In this document: in pieces, positions 26,820 through 36,859 of the stretch
Position numbering within the stretch: the stretch's first letter is position 1
Layout of the letters: each line of letters starts with the position of its first letter
Assembly (NCBI RefSeq): GCF_003722355.1
Contig: NZ_QWDD01000001.1
Coordinates: 62,001 to 126,000, forward strand
Reading direction: 5' to 3'
Length of the DNA: 64,000 nt
Origin: Methylocystis hirsuta
GTDB lineage: Bacteria > Pseudomonadota > Alphaproteobacteria > Rhizobiales > Beijerinckiaceae
Notes under the pieces: generated by a model
Told to the model about the DNA's origin: nothing
Seen by the model: only the letters and a program-made list of their open reading frames with translations
Databases searched by the model: none
Made by a program: the position numbers and the translations under genes

Positions 26820-28277
26820 TCACCCAATGTTCGCGGCGACCGCGTCCTCAAAAAGCTTCGCATAGCGGCGCGCCGGATTGCGCCAGGAGACGTCCGTTCT
26901 CATGCCGTTGACCTGAATCTTGCGCCATGTCTCCGCGTCGCCGAACAGCCGCTCGGCTTCGCGCAGCGCGATGGCGAGCGCCTCGGCGGTCGTCGGCGAA
27001 AACTGCAGGCCGGTCGCGACGTCGGCCTGCAGCGCCATTTCATTGGCGTCGACGATCGTATCTTTCAGCCCGCCGACGCGCGAAACGATCGGCACGGCGC
27101 CGTAGCGCAGCGCATAGAGCTGCGTCAGTCCGCAAGGCTCGAAGCGCGACGGAACGAGGAAGGCGTCGGCGCCCGCCTGGATCATATGCGCAAGCTCTTC
27201 GCTATAGCCGTTATGAACGCCGACGCGGCCAACATGCGCCGCTTCTGCAGCGACAAATCCTTCTTCGAGCGTCTTGTCGCCAGTGCCGAGCAACGCAAGT
27301 TGCGCGCGCCCGCGCATAAACTGCGGCAAAACGTCGAGCAGCAGGTCGAGCCCCTTCTGCCAGGACAGCCGGCTGACGACGCCGATGAAAAAAGCGTCGG
27401 GATCGACGCGCAGTCGCAGACGTTTCTGCAGAGCCGCCTTGTTCCTGGCGCGCGACGGCAGGCTCCAATGATCGTAGCGCGTTTCGAGATGCGCGTCGGT
27501 CGCCGGATCCCACGTCTCTTCATCGACGCCGTTCAATATGCCGCTCACGCGATCCGCCCGTGCGCGCAACAGGCCCTCGAGGCCCATGCCGAATTCCGGC
27601 GTCTCGATCTCGCGCGCATAGCTTGGCGAGACAGTTGTGATGCGGTCGGCGAGCTGCAGGCCAGCCTTCAGGAAACCGATCGCGCCGTAATATTCGACGC
27701 CGTCGATATCGAACGCGCGCGGCGGCAGTCGCAAAGGCTCCAGCAGTTCTTTGGGAAATTGCCCCTGGAAGGCGATGTTGTGGATGCTGACGATCGTCGC
27801 CGGCCGCGGCCGCTCCGCGTAATGCATATAGGCCGGCGCGAGCGCCGCCTGCCAGTCATGCGCATGCACGACGTCGGGCGCAAATTCATCGAGCGCGCCG
27901 AGCCCGACCTGCGCGCCGGCCCAGGCGAGCGCCGCGAAGCGGAAGGCGTTGTCGGGATAATCGGCGCCGTCCGGTCCCGTATAAAGTCCGCCTTCGCGCG
28001 CATAAAGATGCGGCGCGATCAATGTATAGATCGCGACTCCATTATGCCGCGCCGCGTGAATCCAGGCCGGGCCGCCGAAGAGATCTTCGAATTCAAGAAC
28101 CGTTTCGCCCGCATGTAATACGCCGAGAACCTCGGGATAGCCCGGAATGAGCGTGCGCAGCTCGATGTTTTCGGCGGCGAGCGCATGCGGCAGCGCGCCG
28201 ACGACATCGGCGAGCCCGCCGGTCTTGACGAAGGGCGCCATTTCCGAAGCGATGGCGAGCGCGCGCAGCGAACTCAT
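26820..28277 (-). CDS. glgA: Glycogen synthase (ADP-glucose)
   Basis: 485 residues, GT5 glycosyltransferase with GT-B fold. The ADP-glucose-binding KTGGL is at residues 18-22 ([15 protein letters not shown]), the HDWQA block near 128, and the C-terminal [18 protein letters not shown] (~375-392) carries the catalytic Glu. Elongates alpha-1,4-glucan. Its start overlaps the glgC stop (ATGA), so synthesis of the nucleotide-sugar donor and the polymerase are coupled. Length and motifs are normal. Confidence 0.96.
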   Translation of the reverse strand: MSSLRALAIASEMAPFVKTGGLADVVGALPHALAAENIELRTLIPGYPEVLGVLHAGETVLEFEDLFGGPAWIHAARHNGVAIYTLIAPHLYAREGGLYTGPDGADYPDNAFRFAALAWAGAQVGLGALDEFAPDVVHAHDWQAALAPAYMHYAERPRPATIVSIHNIAFQGQFPKELLEPLRLPPRAFDIDGVEYYGAIGFLKAGLQLADRITTVSPSYAREIETPEFGMGLEGLLRARADRVSGILNGVDEETWDPATDAHLETRYDHWSLPSRARNKAALQKRLRLRVDPDAFFIGVVSRLSWQKGLDLLLDVLPQFMRGRAQLALLGTGDKTLEEGFVAAEAAHVGRVGVHNGYSEELAHMIQAGADAFLVPSRFEPCGLTQLYALRYGAVPIVSRVGGLKDTIVDANEMALQADVATGLQFSPTTAEALAIALREAERLFGDAETWRKIQVNGMRTDVSWRNPARRYAKLFEDAVAANIG

Positions 28278-29542
28278 GCGCAGAGCCTGTCGATCATCGG
28301 CTGGGTGATGAGACAGATTCCGCCCTCGGTGCGGCGGAACCGCGCGGCGTCGAACTCCGGGTCCTCCCCGACGATAAGGCCCTGCGGAATCTGCACGCCG
28401 CGGTCAACGACGACATTGGTCAGTCGCGCCGAGCGGCCGACGTCGACATAGGGCAAGACCACGGCGTTCTCGACGGTCGCGTAGGAATTCACGCGCACGC
28501 CGGTAAAGAGCAGCGTTCGGCGCAGCGTCGAGCCGGAAACGATGCAGCCGCCGGAGACGAGCGAGGACAGCGCCTGTCCGCGCCGTCCGACTTGATCATG
28601 CACGAATTTTGCCGGCGGGGTGATTTCGGCATATGTCCAGATCGGCCAGTTGCGATCGTAAAGATCGAGCTGCGGCGTGAAGTCGGTGAGATCGATGTTG
28701 GCGGCCCAATAGGCGTCCACCGTGCCGACGTCGCGCCAATAGGCGTTCGGCTCACTCGCCGCGCGCACGCAGGAGCGCTCGAAATGATGCGCGACCGCCT
28801 TGCCTTGCGAGACGATGTAGGGGATCAAATCCTTGCCGAAATCATGCGTCGAGCGGGCGTCGGCGGCGTCGCGGCGCAGCTGCTCGTAAAGGAACTTCGC
28901 CTCGAACACATAGATGCCCATGCTGACGAGGGCGCGGTCGGGATGTCCCGGCATCGCCGGCGGATCGCTGGGCTTTTCGATGAACGACATGATCCGGTCA
29001 TTCTCGTCGACATGCATGACGCCGAAGCCCGACGCCTCGGCGCGCGGAACTTCGAGACAGCCGATCGTCACGTCGGCGCCATGATCGACATGCTGCTGCA
29101 GCATGGGTTCGTAATCCATTTTGTAGACGTGATCGCCCGCGAGCAGCACGATATATTTTGGATCATAGCTCTCGACGATGTCGAGGTTCTGATAGACCGC
29201 GTCCGCCGTGCCGAGATACCAGTGATCTTCCGAAACGCGCTGGCTCGCCGGCAGAATGTCAAAGCTCTCATTGCGCTCGGTGCGAAAGAAGCTCCAGCCG
29301 CGCTGCAAATGGCGGATGAGGCTGTGCGCCTTGTACTGCGTTGCGACGCAAATGCGTCTGATGCCGGAGTTAAGCGCATTGGAGAGCGCGAAGTCGATGA
29401 TGCGCGACTTGCCGCCGAAATAAACCGCGGGCTTGGCGCGCCTGTCGGTCAATTCCATCAGCCGCGCGCCGCGGCCGCCGGCAAGGACATAGGCCATGGC
29501 GTGGCGCGCGAGGGGCGGATTTTCAAAGGCGGACATCGCCAC
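28274..29542 (-). CDS. glgC: Glucose-1-phosphate adenylyltransferase
   Basis: 422 residues. Makes ADP-glucose, the committed step of glycogen synthesis. [15 protein letters not shown] (~18-32) is the nucleotide-binding loop; [15 protein letters not shown] carries the regulatory-site Lys and its flank; and a C-terminal left-handed beta-helix ([22 protein letters not shown] in part) is the allosteric and oligomerisation domain. Between its start and glgB lie 222 bases holding two repeat-family-A elements. Overlaps glgA by four bases. Confidence 0.96.
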   Translation of the reverse strand: MAMSAFENPPLARHAMAYVLAGGRGARLMELTDRRAKPAVYFGGKSRIIDFALSNALNSGIRRICVATQYKAHSLIRHLQRGWSFFRTERNESFDILPASQRVSEDHWYLGTADAVYQNLDIVESYDPKYIVLLAGDHVYKMDYEPMLQQHVDHGADVTIGCLEVPRAEASGFGVMHVDENDRIMSFIEKPSDPPAMPGHPDRALVSMGIYVFEAKFLYEQLRRDAADARSTHDFGKDLIPYIVSQGKAVAHHFERSCVRAASEPNAYWRDVGTVDAYWAANIDLTDFTPQLDLYDRNWPIWTYAEITPPAKFVHDQVGRRGQALSSLVSGGCIVSGSTLRRTLLFTGVRVNSYATVENAVVLPYVDVGRSARLTNVVVDRGVQIPQGLIVGEDPEFDAARFRRTEGGICLITQPMIDRLCA

Positions 29543-29585
29543 TTCCCATCAAGCCGACGAGCCTATCATCTGGTGAATGGCGTAA

Positions 29586-29642
29586 CTTCGCCCTCATGCT
29601 GAGGAGCCTGCGAAGCAGGCGTGTCGAAGCGCGAGGGCGAAG
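29586..29642. repeat. REP-like palindrome, family A (copy 3)
   Basis: Outer arms CTTCGCCCTC and GAGGGCGAAG are perfect complements, with an inner GCCTGC-GAAGCAGGC hairpin. Lies in the glgB-glgC gap. Confidence 0.75.
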
Positions 29643-29658
29643 CTTGTCGCTTCTCGGA

Positions 29659-29711
29659 GGTTCCTCGTCCTTCGAGACGGCCCTTTCGGGCCTCCTCAGG
29701 ATGAGGAAACC
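29659..29711. repeat. REP-like palindrome, family A (copy 4)
   Basis: In the orientation opposite to copy 3: CCTCGTCCTTCGAGACGG at the left, CCTCCTCAGGATGAGG at the right, with a GGCCCTTTCGGGCC hairpin in the middle. Sixteen bases from copy 3, so the pair forms a head-to-head doublet between glgB and glgC. Confidence 0.75.
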
Positions 29712-29764
29712 CCTGCCCCAGTCTCTTGAAGCGGACATCTTCATCGTCTCACTCGATTCGATAT

Positions 29765-31981
29765 TCATTCTAGTTCATCGCTTTCGAATGCGAAGAAGAG
29801 AGTCGACAGCGGCGGCAGAAGAATCTCGGCGCTCGCGGGAAAATCGCGGAACGCTTCGGCGCGCGCATGAATGGCGCCGAGATTGCCAAGTCCCGAGCCG
29901 CCATAGACTGCAGCGTCGGAATTGACGCGTTCACGCCAGCGTCCCGCGCGCGGCAAGCCGAGCCTGTAGGCATTGCGCGTCACCGGCGTGAAATTCGATA
30001 TGACAACGATCGCGCGGGAACGATCCGCGCCAAAACGCGCGAAGGCAAATACCGAGCTCTCCGCGTCATCCGCGACGATCCACTGAAAGCCTTCGGCCTC
30101 GCAGTCGCGCGCATAGAGCGCCTCGTAATCGCGATAGATGCGGTTGAGATCGCGGATGAACGCCTGAAGTCCCCGATGCGGCGGAAAATCGAGCAGGCGC
30201 CAGTCGAGGCTGCTCGCAAAATTCCATTCGCCCGTCTGGCCGAATTCCTGGCCCATGAACAGGAGCTTCTTGCCGGGATGGCCCCACATGAATCCGTAAT
30301 AGGCGCGGGCGGTCGCGAAACGGCGCCATTCGTCGCCGGGAATTTTGCCGACGACCGAACCCTTGCCGTGCACGACCTCGTCGTGTGAGATCGGCAGCAC
30401 AAAATTTTCGGTGAAGGCGTAGAGCAGACCGAAGGTGAGTTCGTTATGACGCCATTTGCGATGGACGGGGTCGGACGAGAGATAGCGCAGCGTATCGTTC
30501 ATCCACCCCATATTCCATTTGAAGCCGAAGCCGAGTCCGCCCGCATATGTCGGCCGCGTCACGCCGGCCCAGGCGGTCGATTCCTCGGCGATGGTCACGA
30601 CGCCGGGATAGAGCGCGTAGACGAGTTCATTGAACTTTTGAAGAAAGGCGACGGCGTCGCGATTGTCATTGGAGCCGTCGGGATTGGGCGACCATTCGCC
30701 CGGCTTGCGCGAATAATCGAGATAGAGCATCGAGGCGACCGCGTCGACGCGCAGCCCGTCGATGTGGAAGCGATCGAGCCAATAGAGCGCGCTGGCGATG
30801 AGAAAATTCGCTACCTCGCGACGCCCGTAATCGTAGATCGCCGTGTTCCAGTCAGGATGAAAACCGCGCTTGGGATCGGCATGCTCATAGAGCGGCCCGC
30901 CGTCAAATTGCGCAAGGCCATGTTCATCGGTCGGAAAATGCGCCGGCGCCCAGTCGAGAATGACGCTGAGGCCGGCCTGATGCGCGCGGTCGATGAAGCG
31001 GCGAAAGCCATAGGAATCGCCATGCCGCCGCGTCGGCGCGAAGAGCCCGATGGGCTGATAGCCCCAGGAGGCGTCGAGCGGATGTTCATTGATCGGCATC
31101 AGCTCGATATGGGTGAAGCCGAGATCGACGACATAGGGCACGAGCTGATCGGCAAGCTCGTCATAGGTCAGGAAGCGTCCGTCTTCGCCGCGTCGCCATG
31201 ACGGCAGATGAACTTCATAAATCGACATCGGCGAACGGCGCGGGTCAACTTCGGCGCGCGCGCGCATGTGGGCCTCGTCGCCCCAGTGATAGGGCGCGTT
31301 CGACGCGACGACGGACGCCGTCGAGGGGCGAAGCTCCGCCTCGAAGCCGAGCGGGTCCGATTTGAGCGGCAAGAGTTCGCCATGGCGCCCGATGATTTCA
31401 TATTTGTAATTCGCGCCGGCGCCGACGCCGGGAATGAAGATCTCCCAGACGCCGCTGTCGATCCGCTTGCGCATCTGCGCGCGGCGGCCGTCCCATTGGT
31501 TGAAATCGCCGACGACGGAGACGCGCCTGGCGTTCGGCGCCCAGACGGCGAAATGGGTTCCTTCGACGCCCTCATGCGTCAGCACATGCGCGCCAAGCTT
31601 TTCGTAGAGCTTCTTATGGGCGCCCTCGACGAACAGATGGTCGTCCGTGGGACCAAGCACCGGAGAAAATGCGTAAGGGTCGGCGAATTCCCATTGATCT
31701 GCGTCATTCGCCGCGCGCAACCGATACGACGCGCCCGCCTTCAACGGCGTCACCCCTTCGAAGAAGCCATCGGCGTCAACGCGGCCCAGCGGCGCGATCA
31801 CGCCGCCGTCGGGCGCAATCGCCTCCACTCTCGTCGCGCCTGGAACGAAGGCGCGGATCACGTAGCCCGCGGGCGTTTCATGCAGGCCGAGCACTGCGAA
31901 CGGATCGCCGTGACGCGCGCCGAGGATGGCGTCGATGTCGTTTGCGGAAGCGCGCCAGTCAGCTTCGGTCATTTCGTTCAT
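29765..31981 (-). CDS. glgB: 1,4-alpha-glucan branching enzyme
   Basis: 738 residues, the usual length. N-terminal carbohydrate-binding modules (RHGDPFAVLGLHETPAGY, then THFAVWAPNARRVSVVGDFN), followed by a GH13 barrel with the nucleophile in DGLRVDAVASMLYLDYSR (~408), acid/base in IAEESTAW (~465) and ISHDEVVHGKGS (~530). Introduces alpha-1,6 branches during glycogen synthesis. Downstream of glgP, from which it is separated by a repeat pair, and upstream of glgC. Confidence 0.96.
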   Translation of the reverse strand: MNEMTEADWRASANDIDAILGARHGDPFAVLGLHETPAGYVIRAFVPGATRVEAIAPDGGVIAPLGRVDADGFFEGVTPLKAGASYRLRAANDADQWEFADPYAFSPVLGPTDDHLFVEGAHKKLYEKLGAHVLTHEGVEGTHFAVWAPNARRVSVVGDFNQWDGRRAQMRKRIDSGVWEIFIPGVGAGANYKYEIIGRHGELLPLKSDPLGFEAELRPSTASVVASNAPYHWGDEAHMRARAEVDPRRSPMSIYEVHLPSWRRGEDGRFLTYDELADQLVPYVVDLGFTHIELMPINEHPLDASWGYQPIGLFAPTRRHGDSYGFRRFIDRAHQAGLSVILDWAPAHFPTDEHGLAQFDGGPLYEHADPKRGFHPDWNTAIYDYGRREVANFLIASALYWLDRFHIDGLRVDAVASMLYLDYSRKPGEWSPNPDGSNDNRDAVAFLQKFNELVYALYPGVVTIAEESTAWAGVTRPTYAGGLGFGFKWNMGWMNDTLRYLSSDPVHRKWRHNELTFGLLYAFTENFVLPISHDEVVHGKGSVVGKIPGDEWRRFATARAYYGFMWGHPGKKLLFMGQEFGQTGEWNFASSLDWRLLDFPPHRGLQAFIRDLNRIYRDYEALYARDCEAEGFQWIVADDAESSVFAFARFGADRSRAIVVISNFTPVTRNAYRLGLPRAGRWRERVNSDAAVYGGSGLGNLGAIHARAEAFRDFPASAEILLPPLSTLFFAFESDELE

Positions 31982-31989
31982 TCAAGCGA

Positions 31990-32112
31990 GCCCTCCTTCT
32001 CCCGCTTGCGGGAGAAGGCGTCATGCGAAGCATGACGGATGAGGGAAATTGCAAGCGCCCTCACCCGACCCGGCTTCGCCGGGCCACCCTCTCCCGTCTT
32101 ACGGGAGAGGGA
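31990..32112. repeat. REP-like inverted pair, family B (copy 3)
   Basis: Opposed modules with CTCCCGCTTGCGGGAG (left) and CCCTCTCCCGTCTTACGGGAGAGGG (right, written across two stems) hairpins and GATGAGGG/CCCTCACC inner ends. Fills part of the glgP-glgB gap. Confidence 0.75.
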
Positions 32113-32202
32113 ATGCGCGAACTAATTTGCTCAATGGAAGTTAGCATCGCTGAAGGCGCCGCGACAGTGAAAATGCGCGCGCCTCCTCGTCGAGGGCCTG
32201 CC

Positions 32203-34698
32203 TTACACCGCCACATTCCAGATCTCTTGCGCATATTCGCGGATCGTGCGGTCGGAGGAAAACCATGCCACCCGCGCCGTGTTGAGAATGCTCGACCGCC
32301 GCCACGCCTTCTGATCTCGCCAGCGCGCGTCGACGCGGCGCTGCGCCTCCCAATAGGCGTCGAAGTCCTTCGCGACCAGAAAATGATCGTAATAGGTCAG
32401 CGTATCGACAAGCTGCGCGTAGCGGTGCGGATCGTCGGGCGAAAAGACGCCGCCAGCGATGGCCCGCAGCGCCTCGGCGAGACGCGGACTGGCGGCGATC
32501 GTCTCGCGCGCGTCGATGCCCTTGGCGCGGCATTCCTCCACCTCCCGAGCCGTGAGGCCGAAGATGAAAATATTGTCGTCGCCGACGCGCTCCCGGATTT
32601 CGACATTGGCGCCGTCCAGCGTGCCGATGGTGAGCGCGCCGTTGAGCGCGAATTTCATATTGCCGGTGCCGGACGCCTCCATGCCGGCGGTCGAAATCTG
32701 CTCGGAAAGATCGGCCGCCGGAATGATCGTCTCGGCGAGGCTTACATTGTAGTTCGGCAGGAACACGATCTTCAAAAGGCCGCGCGTCGCCGGATCGGCG
32801 TTCACGACCTTCGCCACATCGTTCGCGAGCTTGATGATGAGCTTGGCCTGATGATAGCTCGCCGCCGCCTTGCCGGCGAAGATCTTCACCCGCGGCGCGA
32901 ATTCGCGCGCCGGCTGCGCAATGATGTCCTGATAGAAAGCGACGGCTTCAAGCACGTTCAAAAGCTGGCGCTTATATTCATGGATCCGCTTGATCTGCGC
33001 GTCGAAGAGCGCCGCAGGATCGACTCTGACGCCGACGCGCTCGAAGACTGTCGTTGCGAGGCGCGCCTTGTTCTCGCGCTTGGCCGCCGCAAATCGGTTC
33101 TGGAACTCGACGTCGTCGGCGAATTTCTCGAGTTCGATCAGTCTTTCCGGCTCATCGAAAACGCCCGCGCCGATCGTGTCGGCGAGCAATCGCGACAGCG
33201 GCGGATTGGCCTCGAGCAGCCAGCGGCGGAAGGTGACGCCATTCGTCTTGTTGACGATGCGGTCGGGGTAGAGCCGATGGAAATCCTTGAACACCGTCTC
33301 CTTGACCAGCGCGCTATGCAGCGCCGAGACGCCATTCACCTTATGCGAACCCAGAAACGCCAGATGGCCCATACGGACATGCCGTCCGTTACGTTCGTCG
33401 ATGAGCGACACTGAGGAGAGCGTCGCCGCGTCGCTCGCGCCCTTCTCACGCAGTAGGTCGAGGTGCATGGCGTTGATGAGATAGATGATCTGCATGTGGC
33501 GCGGCAGCAACCGCTCCATCAGCTGCACCGGCCAGGTTTCGAGCGCTTCCGGCAATAGCGTGTGATTGGTGTAGGAGAAGGTCGCCTGGGTGATGCGCCA
33601 AGCCTCCTTCCATCCAACGCCGTGGACGTCGACGAGCAGCCGCATCAGCTCGGCGACGCCGATCGCCGGATGCGTGTCGTTGAGCTGGATCGCCACCTTG
33701 TCGGCGAGTCTGCGGATGTCGCCGGTCTGCCTCATGTGACGGCGGATCAGATCCTGCAGCGACGCCGAGGCGAAGAAATATTCCTGCCGCAGCCGCAGCT
33801 CCTGTCCCGCGGGCGTCGAGTCGCTTGGATAAAGAACTTTGGAGATCGCTTCGGCGCGCGCCTGCTCCGATTGCGCCCCCACGTGATCGCCCTGGTTGAA
33901 GGCGTCGAGGCGCAGCGCGTCGGGCGCTCTCGCCGACCACAGCCGCAGCGTGTTGACATGTTTGCCGCGCCACCCGACGACGGGCGTGTCATAGGCGACG
34001 GCGACGATGGTTTCGCCCGGCCGCCACACATGCGCCAGCATGCCGTCGGCGAGGCGCGAACTTTCGATATGGCCGAAAAAGCCGACGTCATAGGTGATTT
34101 CCGGCCGCGGGAATTGCCAGGAATTGCCGAAGGAGAGCCAGTCTTCGGGATATTCGTGCTGCCAGCCGTCCTTGAGCGTCTGGCGGAACAGGCCGTGGTC
34201 GTAGCGAATGCCGTATCCCATGGCGGCGATTTCGAGAGTCGCCATGCTGTCCATGAAACAGGCGGCGAGGCGCCCGAGGCCGCCATTGCCGAGCGCCGCA
34301 TCCGGCTCCAGCGCGCGCAGCATGTCGAGGTCGACGCCAAGTTCGGCGAGCGCGTCGCGCATCGCCTCGGTCAGGCCGAGATTGGTCAGCGTGTCGATGA
34401 GCAGACGGCCAATGAGAAATTCGAGCGAGAGATAATAAACGCGACGCCGGTCTTCCCGATAATTGCGCTTCGTCGACGCGAGCCAAGAAGGTACGAGCCG
34501 GTCGCGGGTCGCAAGCGCGGTCGCGACGAACCAGTCGCGCGGACTGGCGTCGGCGTTGTCCTTGCCGACCGTATAAGTGAGGCGCCGTTGCACGTCGTCG
34601 CGCAGCGCGGCGACGACGGCCTTGTGAGCGGCCTCGGTCGGGTCAAAAGCGTTCAAGGCGATCCTTTCGCGACGGACCGGATTTCCGGTCCAAGACAT
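32203..34698 (-). CDS. glgP: Glycogen phosphorylase
   Basis: 831 residues, GT35. Releases glucose-1-phosphate from glycogen ends using pyridoxal phosphate. The PLP-site block SGTGNMKFALNGALTIGT (~670-690, with the Schiff-base Lys) is present, as are NGGLGRLAACFMDSMATL (~137-154) and the phosphate-site region IHEYKRQLLN (~567). First gene of the glycogen locus. The assigned ATG (34698) is the last of three ATGs carried by 15-base tandem repeats; no strong ribosome binding site precedes it, so an internal start within the first 20 codons is possible without loss of conserved sequence. Confidence 0.95.
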   Translation of the reverse strand: MSWTGNPVRRERIALNAFDPTEAAHKAVVAALRDDVQRRLTYTVGKDNADASPRDWFVATALATRDRLVPSWLASTKRNYREDRRRVYYLSLEFLIGRLLIDTLTNLGLTEAMRDALAELGVDLDMLRALEPDAALGNGGLGRLAACFMDSMATLEIAAMGYGIRYDHGLFRQTLKDGWQHEYPEDWLSFGNSWQFPRPEITYDVGFFGHIESSRLADGMLAHVWRPGETIVAVAYDTPVVGWRGKHVNTLRLWSARAPDALRLDAFNQGDHVGAQSEQARAEAISKVLYPSDSTPAGQELRLRQEYFFASASLQDLIRRHMRQTGDIRRLADKVAIQLNDTHPAIGVAELMRLLVDVHGVGWKEAWRITQATFSYTNHTLLPEALETWPVQLMERLLPRHMQIIYLINAMHLDLLREKGASDAATLSSVSLIDERNGRHVRMGHLAFLGSHKVNGVSALHSALVKETVFKDFHRLYPDRIVNKTNGVTFRRWLLEANPPLSRLLADTIGAGVFDEPERLIELEKFADDVEFQNRFAAAKRENKARLATTVFERVGVRVDPAALFDAQIKRIHEYKRQLLNVLEAVAFYQDIIAQPAREFAPRVKIFAGKAAASYHQAKLIIKLANDVAKVVNADPATRGLLKIVFLPNYNVSLAETIIPAADLSEQISTAGMEASGTGNMKFALNGALTIGTLDGANVEIRERVGDDNIFIFGLTAREVEECRAKGIDARETIAASPRLAEALRAIAGGVFSPDDPHRYAQLVDTLTYYDHFLVAKDFDAYWEAQRRVDARWRDQKAWRRSSILNTARVAWFSSDRTIREYAQEIWNVAV

Positions 34699-34739
34699 GT
34701 CTCAGAAGGGCATGTCTCAGAAGGACATGTCTCAGAAGC
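34695..34739. repeat. Three 15-base tandem repeats over the glgP start codon
   Basis: ACATGTCTCAGAAGG, GCATGTCTCAGAAGG and ACATGTCTCAGAAGC in direct succession. On the coding (minus) strand each unit carries an ATG in the glgP phase; the two upstream ATGs read ATG-TCC-TTC-TGA and ATG-CCC-TTC-TGA, i.e. 3-codon frames ending just before the next ATG. Confidence 0.85.
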
Positions 34740-34814
34740 GGCTGTTTTAGGTAGAATTGGAATTTGGCGCTACCGCGCCAGGTCGGCGCCTGAAGTTGAG
34801 GCGCCGAGAGCTGC

Positions 34815-35681
34815 TCATCGAACCTCAAAGGTGAGGGCGCGGTTTTCCGCCTGATCCGCTTCGCCGTGGGATGCGACGAGGCGGCGCCCGCCAACGCCCT
34901 GACCCTCGAGATACCCCATCGCCGCCTCCGCGCGCCGCTGCGCCAGCGCGTCATTGGGCGCTTTGGCGGCGGAACCGCGAACGTGGCCGCTGATCTCGAT
35001 CGTCGCGTATTCCGGGCACCGGCGAATGACCGCCGCCGCCTTGTCGAGCGCGCGCGCCGACGAAGACATCAGCCGCGCGCTGCCTTTGGCAAAGGCGAGT
35101 TCGCCCGGAGTCGACGATTGTTCAAGCGCCGCTTTGCAATCGGCGAGCGTCATGCCGCCGGACACAGCCGTGGTTGACGCGCTCGGCCCCTGCGCGTGGA
35201 CAGGCGATATGGTCGCGCCGGCGGTCGCCGTTTCATCGGCAGGCGGCGAAGTCGCTGGCGGCGAAGGCTCGGGCGACATGTCGGCGCCCACGCTTTTTGT
35301 CGGCGCGGCAAAGCGGCGACGCTCGTCTGGGTCGGACTGGCCGATCACGACCGCTCCGACCCAGAGGAGCGAGGCGGCGACCAGCCCTACGGCCCAGCCC
35401 TCATGCGCCCAGATCGATCGATGCCGCGCCAACGCGCCGAGCGCGGCGCCAATAATCAAAGCGGCATAGGCCGCGAGCGCGCCCTCGACCAAAGGCGCGG
35501 CGGCGTCGAGCGCGCCGAGACGAACGACAAGCACGCCGACGCCGAAAGCGAGCGCGGTCCACACCAGCCAGCGGGCGACGATGCCGTTTTCGGGCGCGCG
35601 CCGAGTCAATGCCCCGGCGGCGGCGCCGATGGCGAAACAGGCGAGAAGCCATGGCCAGAGGCGAGAAAATTCAACAAGCAC
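34815..35681 (-). CDS. Membrane-anchored OmpA-like domain protein
   Basis: 288 residues. Three to four hydrophobic helices occupy ~5-125, a Pro/Ser/Ala-rich linker ~130-180, and a C-terminal OmpA-like peptidoglycan-binding domain ~185-288, with AFAKGSARLMSSSARALDKAAAVI, written in part, then IEISGHVRGSAAKAPNDALAQRRAEAA and a final ENRALTFEV. The fold binds diaminopimelate-containing peptidoglycan. An inner-membrane bundle joined to such a domain resembles envelope tethers and the YiaD/MotB layout; function unknown. It lies between dnaN and glgP, all on the minus strand. Confidence 0.75.
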   Translation of the reverse strand: MLVEFSRLWPWLLACFAIGAAAGALTRRAPENGIVARWLVWTALAFGVGVLVVRLGALDAAAPLVEGALAAYAALIIGAALGALARHRSIWAHEGWAVGLVAASLLWVGAVVIGQSDPDERRRFAAPTKSVGADMSPEPSPPATSPPADETATAGATISPVHAQGPSASTTAVSGGMTLADCKAALEQSSTPGELAFAKGSARLMSSSARALDKAAAVIRRCPEYATIEISGHVRGSAAKAPNDALAQRRAEAAMGYLEGQGVGGRRLVASHGEADQAENRALTFEVR

Positions 35682-35740
35682 GCGCCGACCCTAACGGGCT
35701 GGAGGCGTCTCTCCAAGACTTAAAGGCGTCGTTCCGAGAC

Positions 35741-36859
35741 TTAAACGCGCATCGGCATCAAGACGTAGAGCGCGGTGGCCCCGTCGCGGTCCTGCACCAG
35801 CGTCGGCGAGCCGGGGTCGGCGAGCTTGAACAGCGCCGTGTCGCTGTCGAGCTGCTGGGTGATGTCCAGGAGGTAGCGGGCGTTGAAGCCGATATCGAGC
35901 GGCGGCCCGTCATAGTCGGCTTCGAGCTCCTCCACCGCCGAGCCCTGGTCCGGATTGGTGACGGACAGCACGAGCTTGCTCTCGGTGAGCGAGAGCTTGA
36001 CGGCGCGTCCGCGCTCGGAGGAGATCGTCGAGACGCGATCGACCGCCTTGGCGAAGACGTCGCGCTCGACGGTGAGCCGCTTGTCGTTGCCGGCGGGAAT
36101 GACGCGCCCGTAATCGGGGAACGTGCCGTCGATCAGTTTCGTCGTCAGCAACGCGTCGCCGAAGGTGAAGCGCATCTTGTTGATCGAAAGCTCGACTGAA
36201 ACCTCACCTTGCGCATCCTCGATGAGACGCTGCACTTCGGTGACAGCCTTGCGCGGCAGGATGACGCCCGGCATGCCCGCGCTGCCTTCAGGCGCCGGAA
36301 GCTCCAGCCGCGCCAGACGATGGCCGTCGGTCGCGACGGCCCGGAGCATCGGCAGGCCCTCGACGTCAAGCGTGTGGAGATAGATGCCGTTGAGGTAATA
36401 GCGCGTCTCTTCGGAAGAGATGGCGAACTGCGTCTTTTCGATCAGCCGCTTGAGATCCGCCGGCGCGAGCGCGAACTTATGGCTGAAGTCGCCGGAGGTG
36501 ACGTCGGGAAAGTCGCTTTCGGGGAGACTCGAGAGGTTGAACCGCGAACGCCCGGAGCGCAGCGTCAGCTGTCCGGCGTCGCCCGTCGTCTCCAAAGAGA
36601 CCTGCGCGCCCTCCGGCAGTTTGCGCACGATGTCATAGAGCGTATGCGCCGGCAGCGTCGTCGCGCCGGGTTGGGAGACCTCCGCCGGGGTCTTCTCGGT
36701 AATTTCCAGATCGAGATCGGTGGCCTTGAGCGTCAGCGCGCCGTCCGCGGCGGAGAGCAGCACATTCGCCAGGATCGGAATGGTCGTGCGTCGCTCCACC
36801 ACGCGGTGAACATGGCCGAGCGCCCGCAACAGCGCCGCTCTCTCGATGGTGACCTTCAT
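35741..36859 (-). CDS. dnaN: DNA polymerase III beta sliding clamp
   Basis: 372 residues, the usual length, with start MKVTIERAALLRALGHVHRVVERRTTIPIL (given in parts) typical of alphaproteobacterial DnaN. An in-frame ATG seven codons upstream (36880) is the alternative, but ATG 36859 matches the family. Three repeated clamp folds span the chain and the C-terminus ends LYVLMPMRV. Forms the dimeric ring that holds polymerase on DNA. dnaA and recF are not adjacent. Confidence 0.96.
   Translation of the reverse strand: MKVTIERAALLRALGHVHRVVERRTTIPILANVLLSAADGALTLKATDLDLEITEKTPAEVSQPGATTLPAHTLYDIVRKLPEGAQVSLETTGDAGQLTLRSGRSRFNLSSLPESDFPDVTSGDFSHKFALAPADLKRLIEKTQFAISSEETRYYLNGIYLHTLDVEGLPMLRAVATDGHRLARLELPAPEGSAGMPGVILPRKAVTEVQRLIEDAQGEVSVELSINKMRFTFGDALLTTKLIDGTFPDYGRVIPAGNDKRLTVERDVFAKAVDRVSTISSERGRAVKLSLTESKLVLSVTNPDQGSAVEELEADYDGPPLDIGFNARYLLDITQQLDSDTALFKLADPGSPTLVQDRDGATALYVLMPMRV

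Noticed and set aside
25598..28118. Two long plus-strand frames (437 and 498 codons) opposite glgX-malQ and glgA
   Set aside because: Both oppose conserved glycogen genes and cross the repeat between them; no domain is visible.
34695..34739. Possible CRISPR-like array
   Set aside because: Three short units without spacers form a tandem repeat, not an array; no cas gene is present.
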